Notes under the pieces: generated by a model
The model's input: only the letters and a program-made list of their open reading frames with translations
Database searches by the model: none
What the model was told of the DNA's origin: nothing
Origin: Panicum virgatum
Taxonomy: Eukaryota > Streptophyta > Magnoliopsida > Poales > Poaceae
Assembly (NCBI RefSeq): GCF_016808335.1
Contig: NC_053149.1
Span: forward strand, 26,657,339 to 26,721,338
DNA: 64,000 nt
Reading direction: 5' to 3'
Shown: positions 33,432 through 44,676 of the stretch, piece by piece
Numbering within the stretch: position 1 is the first letter of the stretch
Layout of the letters: every line of letters starts with the position of its first letter
Program-made: the position numbers and the translations under genes

Positions 33432-34860
33432 ACCTCCTCAACAGGTCCTTCTTGGGGAACAGATTCGGCCATGGAGTTTTTGGCTTGGCCGATAGGTAAA
33501 GTGAATGGTTTTCCCCCAAGAGACACCTGAAGTTCTCCTAGATTAAGAACATCTAGGAAGAGCTTTTCTATGGGATGCCCTATCAAGATGTCGAAGTCCT
33601 GTACTTCGAAGACATGGAAGTCTAGAGCAATCTCCGTTTCCCTGTGCCAAACTGGCACTTCGTGCATAATCCCAATCCCTCTTAATGTGGAACGTGGCCC
33701 AGTTCTAAGGGATTTTGTAGTTGGAGTAACACGTCTTTCGCCTAAGCGATCAGAAGCGAACAAAGCAGAAATAATGTTTACTCCAACCGTGGGATTGTAA
33801 AGAGCCGTGACTGCAGTCCCTTCTATAGAACATGGAATGGTTAAGGAGGGGGCATGAAATTGGATTGTTTCGGAAGATGTTTCCCCTTCCTGTACCCATT
33901 CGTTGCTCATGATAGCGGTCATCCTTTTTACGGTCTCTCTAAGGGAAGCCTTATCGAGACCGCCCGGTGGGTCTAAAGGGACTGGAGGCCTTTTCTGGAG
34001 GGGATATAATGTGGTATTGCCAAAGTCATAGAATATATCCTCCTCAATGTTAAATGAGAATTTCAGAGGCATAATTTCTTCCTCCTCCGGGTCTTCTGGT
34101 TCAGGGGAAGGTCTGGCCGATAATTCGTCATGGGTTACTAAAGAGTGAATGGGCTCAGCTATCGAAACTTCCTCCTGGCTTTAAGGTTGTACTACTGGGA
34201 GGGGTTCTATGAAGGAGGTGTTCTCCAGAATATGATCCAGGAGTGCCACCCCTTCGGAAGTGGTTTTATAGGCGAAAGATCCCCCAGCGGTGATATCAAG
34301 CTGTTGGGCTGTGTCATTGTTCAGCCCCAACCAGAAGTGCTGAAGCAGCACATGGTCGGGAATGGACAAGTTTGGGCTGGCATGTGTGAGTTGTGAGAAT
34401 CTAGCCCAGGCTGTCCCAAGGGTCTCCTTCTCATCCTGACGAAAGTCGAGGATTTCTTTACGCAGGGAAGCGATGCGAGAAATAGGGAAGAATGCGAGAC
34501 AGAACCTGTTCTACAATTCCTCCCATTCTCCGTTTACCTTTCCTACGTTATGGGTGTACCATTGTTTTGCTTTCTCAGCAAGGGAGAAAGGAAATAACTT
34601 CCACCAAAGTGTTTCTTGTGCCATGCCTGCAATAGACAAGCAAGAGCACATTTGCACGAACTCTCGTAGGTGATGGTAGGGATTTTCTAGATCATATCCT
34701 GAGAAAGGTTGTTCCCGGAGCATGGTTATAAAGCCAGGGAGGAGTTCAAAGCCTGAAGCTGTGATTGGCTTGGATGACTGTGGTGGCTCTAAGAACTCGC
34801 CCGAGGGAGCAGAGAGTTGGTGGATAGAAAGGGTACACGAGCAACTAGGTTCGAAGACAA
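33432..34860 (-). pseudogene. Gypsy-B gag and protease
   Basis: One frame runs from just after the primer site. Gag (about 34860-34140) has the core YHHLREFVQMCSCL, then the AKQWYTHN region and a LLQHFWLGL segment, with in-frame stops near 34511 and 34181. The protease part (34072-33432) has the expected order, but the active-site region that is normally D-T/S-G reads ALYNPTVGVNIIS, so the catalytic Asp is gone. The frame is the same as that of the RT part beyond the mini LTR, so gag-pol was once a single ORF. Confidence 0.75.
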
Positions 34861-34873
34861 CTACGGCAACCGT

Positions 34874-34891
34874 TCCCCGGCAACGGCGCCA
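34874..34891 (-). promoter_or_regulatory. Primer binding site of Gypsy-B (tRNA-Asp)
   Basis: The minus strand reads TGGCGCCGTTGCCGGGGA, complementary to the 3' end of plant tRNA-Asp, eight bases inside the LTR. This primer is usual for Athila/Tat-type Gypsy elements. Confidence 0.9.
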
Positions 34892-34899
34892 GAAATGCT

Positions 34900-36130
34900 T
34901 GTTGGTATTTCTTAACTCTTACAGAGAAGTCCGCAAGCGCACGGAAATACAGTTGTAGCACTTCACACGGGAGTATTCAGGGTATCGTATTTTCCACGAG
35001 GAACGGGTGTGTAACTGTCTTCTATCTAGATTACCCCGAAGAAGATAAGAGATAAAGAGACCTTAGGGTAGTGTGATTCTGATCTATGGATAGGTTCAAG
35101 CGAAGATACACTAATGTTTCCACTCGCTCACTTCAGGCACCGGTTTGACCCTGGTCTGCCAAGGAATATCTGGTATCGCTCTATGTCGTACCCAGGCGGG
35201 GGGGGGGGGAGTGCACTAACCACGCATACTGTCTCCGTTGCGGACGGACAGGGCTGTCACCACCTGCCGTCTACCCCACAATACCAGCTAAGCACGAGAG
35301 AAACAAAGGTAATCTGAGGCCTAGACGTGCCTATGCCTTCGACTACTACTCTAGAGTTGCGCAGGGTTATCCCGTCTTTATCAGGGGCCCTCTTCTAGAG
35401 TATCCGCTACGAGAATGGACGATGAACCCGCGAACGAATGAGAACAGAAGAATAACTTTACTAGAACTCACCGAATAGAAGAACCCGGATATGCACTCGA
35501 AATGTACCGTATCCATAGAGGTACAAAGTCAAAGAGACGCCGACAAGTCCGGCTCTTCTCCGAACTCCTTCCTCACACACTTTCTAGGCTAATGATACAA
35601 AGAGGTGGAGCCTCTCTACTCTTCTCCTTCACATATGAAAATGGTGTGTGTTGTGAGATGTGGAGGGAGCCCCCTTTTACAGTTTTTAGGGTCGGTTCCC
35701 GCCAAAAGCCTATATGGAAGGTGATTAGGAGGAGTAGGGGGCACGCCACGTCGAAGTGCACCTGGACGGGAGGCCGGCCAGGTTCGGCCGACCCAGGGGG
35801 TCGGCCGGCCCCACCTGGTCGTCTCTCGTCCTTATCTTCCTCGGGGAGTCTGATCTGTGCGCCCATGTCAAGATCCCGTGGTGCATTTGCCTTGGTTCCC
35901 CCGTTTGCTCTGACATGTGGGCCCTCCTTGTAAGTGACATGTTTCAGTGTGGATCTTTTGTGCATTTTTCCTCGTGTTCACTTGTGTTTTCCCTCTTTGA
36001 CAGATGTGGGTGCCTGCATATGACAATTCACCAAAACTCGTGGAAATGGTTAGTTGTAAGCCCTATATCTATGTTTGGTGATTATTTTTTGTGAAAAGCT
36101 GCAAGAGTTGACGGTCGAAAATGACACTTA
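34900..36130 (-). repeat. 5' LTR of Gypsy-B, end deleted
   Basis: It starts TGTTGGTATTTC next to the primer site and aligns with the other LTR to GACACTTA near 36128. The last 12 bases (to CAACA) are missing. The TATA position reads CTGTAAAAGG instead of ATATAAAAGG (35678-35690), so this promoter copy is probably weak or dead. Confidence 0.85.
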
Positions 36131-39100
36131 AAGTTTATATGCTTAGCCTTGCATTTAAATTAATTTTCTTTCAAAAGTAATTAAATCTTTTTAGGTTAAA
36201 CATGTTTGTGCATTCATGCTGGTGCATGGCTTTATTTTGGTTGAGTGATAGGGTTTGAATTCAAATTTTAAATTTGAATTCAATTAGAGTTGAGTGTTAT
36301 TTTAAAAAGAATAGAGGAAGGAAAAAGAAGAAACCCAGCCAACCCAACCCACCACAGCCCACCAGCTCCCGCACGGCCCGTTCAACCCGGCCGGCCCAGT
36401 TTCCTTCCCCGTGCCCCCGCTCAGCGCCAGCGCCGCGCGCTCACCTCGCGCGCTCGCCCCGCTCGCTGACCCGCCAGCCCCACGCGCCAGGCCCTCCTTC
36501 AACCTCGCGCAACGGCCGCGCCCATCACGCCGAGATCCCCGGCGAGCTTTCCTTCCCTGGCACGCACGCCTAGAACTCAGCCGCCCTATAAATGGGATCC
36601 CCGACCTCTCCTGCATCTTGTCTCCACCCCGAAGCCGCCCGCCTTGCTCCGCCACACCGCACCCCGGCGCTGCCGCGGCCACGCCGCTCTGCTGCACCAC
36701 TACCGCCAATAACCTCCGCTAGAGCTCCGCCCCGTGCCCAGGATCGATCCTGAGCTCACTCGCCCCGGTCCAAGCCATGCCCGCACCGGATTTTGACCCG
36801 AGATCCACCGCTGGTGAGTTGCTCCGCCGCCGTAATTCCTCGTCGCCATTGACGCTCCGGCCACACTGACCCACCTCCCAGATCCGTAGGTCGACCCCGA
36901 GCCTGACCGTGGGACTAGCAGGCCCGGAGACGCCCTGCAACGACCCCGTCACCAAGCTCTGCCGTGCGCCACCGCAGGACTTCACCGCCGACGCCCCTGC
37001 ACGGCCTCCCTGCGCAATCCAAACCCTCAGTGAGCACCCACGTCCTCCCCTGGTCCTTTTGCGTTAGCTTCTGTAGGCCGTAGCCCACCCCCCCGTGGCC
37101 GGAACACCGTTCACAAGCGTTCGGCCGCCGCGCTTGCACAGCCCCACCATGGCGGGCATGCTACAGCGCATCTCAGTCCCGCGCACGCCCTGCACCAGGT
37201 TGCCCGCGCCTTGTACGCGCTTCACGACCCGGTTGCACCCAGTTCTGAGCTCCAGAACAGCTCGCACGCCGCACGCCGCTAAGCTCCGCCGCGCAGGGCC
37301 GCCTCTGCGGCCGCACATGCTACCCAGCTCCTTGCGGCCCAGCGCACGCCACCCAAGTAGATCACCCATGCCACGTACTAGCTGCCGGACCCGATCCCAA
37401 GCCGCATCAGGGTCTAAATTGCCCAGTTTCGCCACGCCGGCGAAGCACCGCCGCAGCCAATGGTCGCCGCCGGCGATTTTTCCCCCTTCTGTTCTGAGCC
37501 GTTAGATCTGAGATCAACGGCCCAGAATAGATCATACCGGTTCGGCTGGGCGCTTTTGCTAAAGAGCCCCCCAGCTTCCTTGAAATCAACCCGCGGTCCT
37601 TCTTAGTTCAAAAGAAATTCCAGTTAGGTCCTTATTTTAGCGTTTTAGCCCCCGAGCTTTTTGGAAATAGCGCCCGCAGTCCAGCCCGTGTGTTTTTATG
37701 CGCTAGCCCCTAGATCTAACAGTTAATTATGTATGGGCCCCTGGTTTTTGCGGAAAACCCCGGAAAAGTCTGTTTTTCTTACAGTTTAGCCCCTAGACCT
37801 TGTTTTAGCCCTAGATTTCGCGTTCTACCTCCGTTTTAGGTGTTCTTTATGTCCACGCGATCATTGTAACACGTAGAATAGTTCTAGCTTAGTTTTGTTT
37901 GTTGTTTTTATGTAATGATGTATTGTTTCTTAGTGTTTGCCTTTGTTTGCATGTATGTGTATGTGCTGGACTTGTTTGGCGTTGCGATCGTGAGTAGACG
38001 CTGAGCCTTCGGAGGAGTACCAGTACCCGGAGTAGCCACCGTCTTCACAGCAGTTTGAGCAACAGCAGGAGAACTTTAAGGAAGGCAAGTATAGCATGAA
38101 CACCACCTATCACTTTTAAATACAATTTCCTGCTGCATTTTAATACTGTATGCCTATAAGGACTTTCCTAGCCACTTTATTACCTTATATATATCCCTTG
38201 GGTTGCATTTTAGTTAGTTGTGCTAGGTGCCGCACGATAACACACTTGGTCCTTTTTAATTAATTTAATTAATGGTATATGCAACTTAATTCTGGGAGTC
38301 ACACTTGGTCCTTTTTAATTAATTTGATTAATGGTATATGCAACTTAATTCTGGGAGTGGCCCTCTGTGATCTGTGCTTGAGTGGCTCACGTCTCGTTAA
38401 AAATTGGTTTTTTCTAGAAACATGGTTTAGGGGGCCAGCACGATGCTTAGTGCTTGGTTGGCCACTCTCCCTAAGGACCAGTTCATAGAGCGACAACCTA
38501 GGACAATAGTGCTACCACATGACTTGGCTTACTAATTAGGTCTTTTTGGTTTGGAGTAACTTACCTGCGGGGCAAGGGTGGTAAGCTTCAATGGTCCCTG
38601 CTCCTCCGGCTTGGTCTGTGCTACGTGTCTTGTACGCCCGTGAGGTGGGCCCCATCGTCGCTGATCAAACTCTTCGCGGTTACGCCTTACCAACAAGATT
38701 CTTTGTAACGGCCTCGTAGTGTGTTTGCTAGTCATCTCACCTAAGGAAGTGTGATGAACAACTTGTGTAACTCACGACTTGTGGGTAAAGATGTACAACC
38801 TCTGCAGAGTGTAAAACTGGTATACTAGCCGTGCCCACGGTTATGAGCGGCCCAGATCCTCCTTTTGATTAGTCGGGTTATCTTCCTTTGATTAGGGGGG
38901 TTCCCCAGGTGGTTTGGTTTGGTTTGGTTCTCAGTAGTTCATAATTAATTCTGAATAATTACTATGTAACTGGGGTATGGTAACTCATCAATTTGTAGTA
39001 AATAGCTTTAATAAAATTTTGCCAAGATTAAAAGCTAATGCAGTTAAGTCAGCCAACCTTAGAGCCTCATAGTTTGTGTTATACTTGTTGAGTACAAGTT

Positions 39101-39469
39101 GTAGACTCACTCTACTCTTTTCCTCTTGTTCTCTTTTGGGACACCCTACTGCTGCTCAGTTCCCGGCGACGCGGAGGAGTTCACCTGGAGCTACCAGGAG
39201 TACGAGGACTTCTAGGCGTTCGCCTCCCAGTCGACGCCCCTGTGGCGCCCAGCTTCAGAGAGATTTTCGTACTTGTTTTACGCTTTCGCATACTCTGTAT
39301 CAGACATTTTGTCATTAATGTAATAAATAACATTCGTACTCACTTTATTATATCTTTTTACGTGATATGTGTTGTGATATACTGTTCATTATATTGTATA
39401 TACGTGTGACTTGATCCTGGCTTGTATATGATTGCTCGGTTTATGTCCTTTTATAAACCGGGTGTTACA
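36130..39469 (+). repeat. Left LTR of Gypsy-A (5' end deleted)
   Basis: It aligns with the right LTR from GTTTATATGC onward; the first 67 bases (41608-41674 in the other copy) are absent. TATA-like CCTATAAATGGG at about 36582-36594 is preceded by a very GC-rich stretch. A local duplication of about 55 bp ('cacacttggtcctttttaat') occurs at 38240-38358. The long overlapping GC-rich frames inside it are not credible genes. Confidence 0.85.
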
Positions 39470-39472
39470 GAG

Positions 39473-39484
39473 TGGTATCAGAGC
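39473..39484 (+). promoter_or_regulatory. Primer binding site of Gypsy-A
   Basis: TGGTATCAGAGC, the initiator-Met tRNA primer site, three bases after the LTR end. Confidence 0.92.
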
Positions 39485-39951
39485 TATATCGACTGTAGGA
39501 CGAAAACCTAGATAGAACCGGTCGAGTTTTAGGTCTTCTTCTCTCTAAGCCTTGTCTGCTGAAACTATTTTGCTATTATATTCCTTGAATTCTAAGATTT
39601 TTACTCGTCTTACCTTGATTTTTCTCTATAGAATTAGTTTCCATAGATTTTGGCCAGAAGTAAGTCGACTGACCATCATAGGTGTAAGCTGAATGACGCC
39701 TTTATAATAGCACGATAGAACATTCTGCGACACATTGTGTTAGTCGAGTCGCGTGATAAACTCGACCAAAGTGTGAACTTTTGAATGCTTGTTATTATGC
39801 TACATGTTTGATTTGGATTTTTGGATGATTGCATAGCTTAGTAGTTAAATTTGTTTAAATGAAAATCAGTCTTAAGTTAAAGTTAATTAATTAATAAAAT
39901 AAGTTAGATCGTTGGGGGTAAAACCATCCACTCTATCCTCTCTACCTTATC

Positions 39952-40011
39952 ATGCCTTGGGTTTCTCCTGTCTTGCTTGTTGAGAAGAAGGATAGTGCGA
40001 AGAGGATGTGA
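39952..40011 (+). pseudogene. Reverse transcriptase scrap in Gypsy-A
   Basis: A 19-codon frame reads WVSPVLLVEKKDSAKRM, the first conserved block of Gypsy RT (SPVLFVKKKDG type). It lies upstream of gag, the wrong place for RT. It is followed at 40028-40060 by a 3'-end-like context (CGACGAGGACGTCG, then AAGCGGGTAGG and TGTGACACC). The interior has therefore been rearranged. Confidence 0.55.
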
Positions 40012-40262
40012 TATCCAGGGATTCACCGACGAGGACGTCGATTTCTGTAAGCGGGTAGGGATGTGACACCCCGGCCTACAGATAGTACGGGAGAATTTGA
40101 GGATCTCTCAGACGAGGCAGAAGAGTTATGCTATAGTTCCCTTTTTCGGATTTATGCAACACCCATCTGGAGTTAGCAGCAGTGATGCATGGGCAGTGTT
40201 GTCTAAATAAGATAGAACCTTACATAGTGGGGTTTTCTCTCTTCTTTGATCTTACCAATCTA

Positions 40263-41530
40263 TGCTTCCTTTTATCCCAACTCAGATGTCGGTAGAACAA
40301 AAAGGCCTTGGAGGCAATGCAATGGGTGATGGTGTTCATGCAACAGTTTCCGTGGAGCAGCCGATAACGGTACAAGATCAGTCGTCGCAAACAACATACC
40401 ACCCGAAGAATGGTGAGAAAGCTTGCCCGTGTTGCCAATTCTATGGCGTTCCTTGTCGTCAAGTTCGTGCGACTGAAGATGAAGCCACAACTAGGAGGAA
40501 CCAGAGGTTGTTCTCCAGTACAAAGAGAAAGATATCTCATCAAGAGCAGCTAGCAGAGGATTCCCTTTTCCTTGACTTTCCATCGATCGATGAGCTACAG
40601 ACCATCCAGAAGAGAAAGGATCCTGAGTGCTCTAGAGATACATAGGTCAAGAACCAAGTCCTCTATGATTATGTTGATGGGTTGACTATCACTATGAATG
40701 CGATTTAGCCACGCAGTTGCAAGGAGTCCAAAAAGCAAGCAGCAAAAATAATGCAAGATGGGATGTTAAGTTCACAGGGAGGTCAACCAAGTAGCGCCAT
40801 TCACCACCACCGCATGTGCTACCAATGCGGGCAAAAAGGTCATTATGCCAAAAGATGTCCACAGAAGCGCCTGTCACCGGTAGCACCAGTCCAGGACCTT
40901 TCACCAGTCCCGCGTACCAGTGGTGATGAGACCCAGCTTATTTCCGGGAACTGCTCCAAGCAGGGTGCCCAGAATGATCAGGATCAGCAGCAGGTGATAC
41001 CAGTGTGCAGCGATCGTACAAAGCATGAGCAATCCAAAAAGGGACCAAAAGAGTACCTCTAGGGTAGAGTTCACCATGTGTCAGCAGAAACCATTTGGGA
41101 TTATAGTCCAGTCATTCTTGGTATGCTTCTAGCCAACTCATTTCCAGCCTCAGTGTTGATAGACCCTCGTGCTACACATTCATTCATTAGCACGCATTTT
41201 GTTGCTAAGCATGAGATATTGAAGCTTCCCCTGAGAAAGAAAATGGTTGTCAAATCATCAGTACAAGAACAGATCTCCAGTTACATATGTCCTCGAGTCA
41301 GCATGAGGGTAGGTAAGGCAACCTTCCCGGAGGACCTTATTGTAATGGAGTCAACAGGAATCGACATCATTCTTGGTCAAAATTGGTCAGTTCGATACAA
41401 ACTTGTGATGCAGCCTACCAAAAGAGTGGTTAAGGTCCAGACCTCGTCAGTAGAGCAAATTGAGCATGAGGTTCAACATACTGCCAACTCAGGGCATGTG
41501 GGTATGAGATCCCGACTCAGATGTGCGTAG
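40263..41530 (+). pseudogene. Gypsy-A gag zinc-knuckle region and protease
   Basis: Frame 40263-40645 is a Gag-like charged region of unclear match. Frame 40751-41062 has the zinc knuckle CYQCGQKGHYAKRC (40817-40858). Frame 41078-41530 is a Gypsy aspartic protease: VLIDPRATHSFIS in place of the usual D-S-G-A-T, then a GIDIILGQNW end block that is well kept. Stops near 40645, 40708 and 41060 split the pieces. RT, RNase H and integrase do not follow; the polypurine tract comes about 60 bases after the protease frame ends. Confidence 0.75.
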
Positions 41531-41589
41531 AGCTTAATCCCATCCTTGTTTCTTTTTGCTAGCCAGCCCAGAATCTCGGGACAAGATTC

Positions 41590-41607
41590 CTGTAAGGGGG
41601 TAGGATT
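41590..41607 (+). other. Polypurine tract of Gypsy-A
   Basis: TGTAAGGGGGTAGGATT directly before the right LTR, the normal plus-strand priming site. Confidence 0.8.
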
Positions 41608-43380
41608 TGTAACACCCTAATTTAAATTTCAGTATTTAATAATAAATTTAATTAGCTTTATTTAATTTTCTAAGGTTTATATGCTTAGCCTTGCATTTAA
41701 ATTAATTTTCTTTCACAAGTAATTAAATCTTTTTAGGTTAAACATGTTTGTGCATTCATGCTGGTGCATGGCTTTATTTTGGTTGAGTGATAGGGTTTGA
41801 ATTCAAATTTTAAATTTGAATTCAATTAGAGTTGAGTGTTGTTTTAAAAAGAAAAGAGGAAGGAAAAAGAAGAAACCCAGCCAACCCAACCCACCACAGC
41901 CCACCAGCTCCCACACGGCCCGTTCAACCCGGCCGGCCCAGTTTCCTTCCCCGTGCCCCCGCTCAGCACCAGCGCCGCGCGCTCACCTCGCGCGCACGGC
42001 CCGCTCCCGCTTCGGCCCGCTCGCTGACCCGCCAGCCCCACACGCCACGCCCTCCTTTAACCTCGCGCAACGGCCGCGCCCGTCATGCCGAGTCCCCGGC
42101 GAGCTTTCCTTCCCGGGCACGCACGCCTAGGCCTCAGCCGCCCTATAAATGGGATCCCGACCTCTCCTGCATCTCGTCTCCACCCCGAAGCCGCCCGCCT
42201 TGCTCCGCCACACCGCACCCCGGCGTTGCCGCAGCTACGCCGCTCTGCTGCACCACGACCGCCAATAACTTCCACTGGAGGTCCGCCCCGTGCCCAGGAT
42301 CGACCCTGAGCTCGCTCGCCCTGGTCCAAGCCACGCCCTTGCCGGATTTTGACCTGAGATCCACCGCTGGTGAGTTGCTCCGCCGCCGTAATTCCTCGTC
42401 GCCGTTGACGCTCCGGCCACACTGACCCACCTCCCAGCTCCGCAGGTCGACCCCGAGCCTGACTGTGGGACTAGCAGGCCCGGAGACGCCCTGCAATGAC
42501 CCCGTCACCGAGCTCCGCCGTGCACCACCACAGGACTTCACCGCCGACGCCCCTGCATGGCCTCCCTGCGCAATCCAAACCCCCAGTGAGCACCCACGTC
42601 CTCCCCTGGTCCTTTTGCGTTAGCTTCTGTAGGCCGTAGCCCACCCCCACCCCCCCCCCGTGGCCGGAACACCGTTCACCGGCGTTCGGCCGCCGCGCTT
42701 GCACAGCCCCGACGTGGCAGGCACGCTACCGTGCATCTCAGCCCTGTGCATGCCCTGCACCAGGTTGCCCGCACCTTGTACGCACTTCACGACCCGGTTG
42801 CACCCAGTTCTGAGCTCCAGAACAGCCCGCACGCCGCACGCCGCTAAGCTCCACCGTGCAGAGCCGCCTCTACTGCCGCGCACACCACCCAGCTCCTTGC
42901 GGCCCAGCGCATGCCACCCAGGTAGATCACCCATTGTAAGCATCTAGGCCCTCAAGGTATGTTTCGGTGATTAATGACAACCATTATTGTGACTAATGAG
43001 TTTGTGCAGCTTAAAAGATCTTTATCGCTCATTTGGTCATATGTCAAAAGAGGCCCCTCAATTTCGGTTATTCTAAAAGGCGATCTCGGTTTTCAACTTA
43101 TATATGTCAAGGCTAAGGATCTTTCTAGTCCTAAGTGTCACAAGGTTGAGAAGGATACTTAGGTTAGTATAGGTTTTATATTTTTGTAGTGATCGCACTA
43201 TTAAGAGGGGTTAAGGCTTAGTAACTTGAGCATGGACATGGTCATTTGAAAATGGATGCACACTATGGTCACTCAGGTTTCTAGAAGTTCAAATAAGTGG
43301 TTCTCAAACTATATCTCAAGAATATTTGGATTTCATTCAAGACTCAAATCAGAAAAGACAAAATCAGAAAAAGTCTATAC

Positions 43381-43845
43381 ACCGGTTTAACCGACGCTCT
43401 AAATTTTCTATACGTCGGTTAAACGAAGTCAGCAGAGTCTGGACAAATTCAATACACCGGTTAAACCGACGTGTTTGAATTTAACGTCGGTGCATTAGTC
43501 CAGAGTTGGTTTTTCCAGGGCAATTCAAGTTCTATTCACCGGATTAACCGACGCCGTTTGAATCAAGACGTCGGTGCAATTGACCAGTGAGATGGTTTTT
43601 TCAGAGGAATTCAAAAGTTGTACTCACCGGTTAAACCGACGATAGGTTTGAGTTAACGTCGGTGCAGTTGTCCAGAGACTTGGTTTTTCAGTGGTTCAGT
43701 GGACAACTACACTCACCGGTTAAACCGATGCTACGTCGGTTAATCTGCCCCAGTTATAACGGCTAGTTTTCAGAAGAGGCAGTTTACATTCACCGGTTAA
43801 ACCGACGATGACAATGGGGGGTACGTCGGATTAACCGGCGCTACG
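43381..43845 (+). promoter_or_regulatory. ACCGGTT / ACCGAC array in Copia-2 U3
   Basis: Seven or so degenerate units of about 55-80 bp each have CACCGGTTAAACCGACG and, a little further on, ACGTCGGTGCA. By hand count ACCGAC occurs five times and its complement GTCGGT five times. ACCGAC is the core of the DRE/CRT element bound by DREB/CBF factors. The array ends about 50 bases before the TATA box. The same array is repeated in the 3' LTR (54821-55285). Confidence 0.6.
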
Positions 43846-43892
43846 CAGTTTTCTGGCAGCTTTTCTCCAACGGCTCTATTTGTGTGAGCTGC

Positions 43893-43902
43893 CTATATAT
43901 AC
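43893..43902 (+). promoter_or_regulatory. TATA box of Copia-2 LTR
   Basis: CTATATATAC followed by 'ccctcc' and a leader that contains no long ORF. The position, between the U3 array and the R/U5 half, fits a promoter. Confidence 0.75.
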
Positions 43903-44622
43903 CCCTCCAATGGGTCATTTCGCCCACTCTTGACACCAGGCAACATCCAAACACTCATACCATAGTCAAGAGCCACCTTGAGCTTCATCATTCACATACT
44001 TGTGCATTCAATCAATCAAGAAGCAAGATTAAGGACTTGAGTAGAGAGAAGCTAGTGTGCATCCGTTCTTGGTGATCGGTTCTTGCTCAAGTGAAGGCCT
44101 TAGCTTGTTACTCTTGGTGATTGGCATCACCTAGGCGATCTTGGTGATCGAGGTGTTTCTCGCGGAGCTTGCCAAGGATTGTGGGAGCCCGGAGAAGAAG
44201 ATTGTACGTGGCTTGAGCTCCACCACGCCGGGATGGTGAACGGAGACTCTTAGTGAGCGCCCAAGTCTCGGTGACATGGGAGGTGACAAGACTCTTAGTG
44301 AGTGTCACAACGTGGACTAGGGGTGTGTGCCAACACATCGACACCACGGGAAAAAATCCGGTCGTCTCTTGTCCACTCTCTTTATTCAAGCATTTTCTTT
44401 CATGCAATTTACTTATGAGCTTGACTTAGAGATCATAACTTAGCTCTACCTTGCTAGGCTTTACTTTGTTTTTATCTCTTTTAGCTTGTGTAGGTAGCTT
44501 AGTTATCCGGTTGGTGAATTGGTGCCCTACTAGTATTGCATAGGTTAAGGTTGCTTTACCTTGCTTTAGAATTTGAAAAAGGCCCAATTCACCCCCCCTC
44601 TTGGTCCATCGATCCTTACAAT

Positions 44623-44634
44623 TGGTATCAGAGC
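44623..44634 (+). promoter_or_regulatory. Primer binding site of Copia-2
   Basis: TGGTATCAGAGC, the initiator-Met tRNA site, two bases after the 5' LTR. Confidence 0.95.
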
Positions 44635-44676
44635 CTCGTTGCTCATTTGGATCATTAGGCTTCACCGCCTAGAGCT

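Larger units (their letters stand above)
22739..36130 (-). mobile_element. Gypsy-B: Athila-like Gypsy retrotransposon, decayed
   Basis: The left LTR (22739-27371, split by a solo LTR) and right LTR (34900-36130) enclose a 7.5-kb interior. On the minus strand it has a primer site, one long gag-protease-RT-RNase H-integrase frame with stops, and an accessory ORF. It inserted in Copia-1 gag. Its left flank is AGGAT (22734-22738), but the matching copy is missing because about 12 bases of the right LTR and whatever followed were deleted in the fusion with Gypsy-A. Confidence 0.85.
42935..44620 (+). repeat. 5' LTR of Copia-2
   Basis: TGTAAGCATCTAGG...GATCCTTACA, 1686 bp. U3 carries an array of CACCGGTTAAACCGACG-type repeats (43381-43845) directly upstream of the TATA box at 43893. 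Confidence 0.97.
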
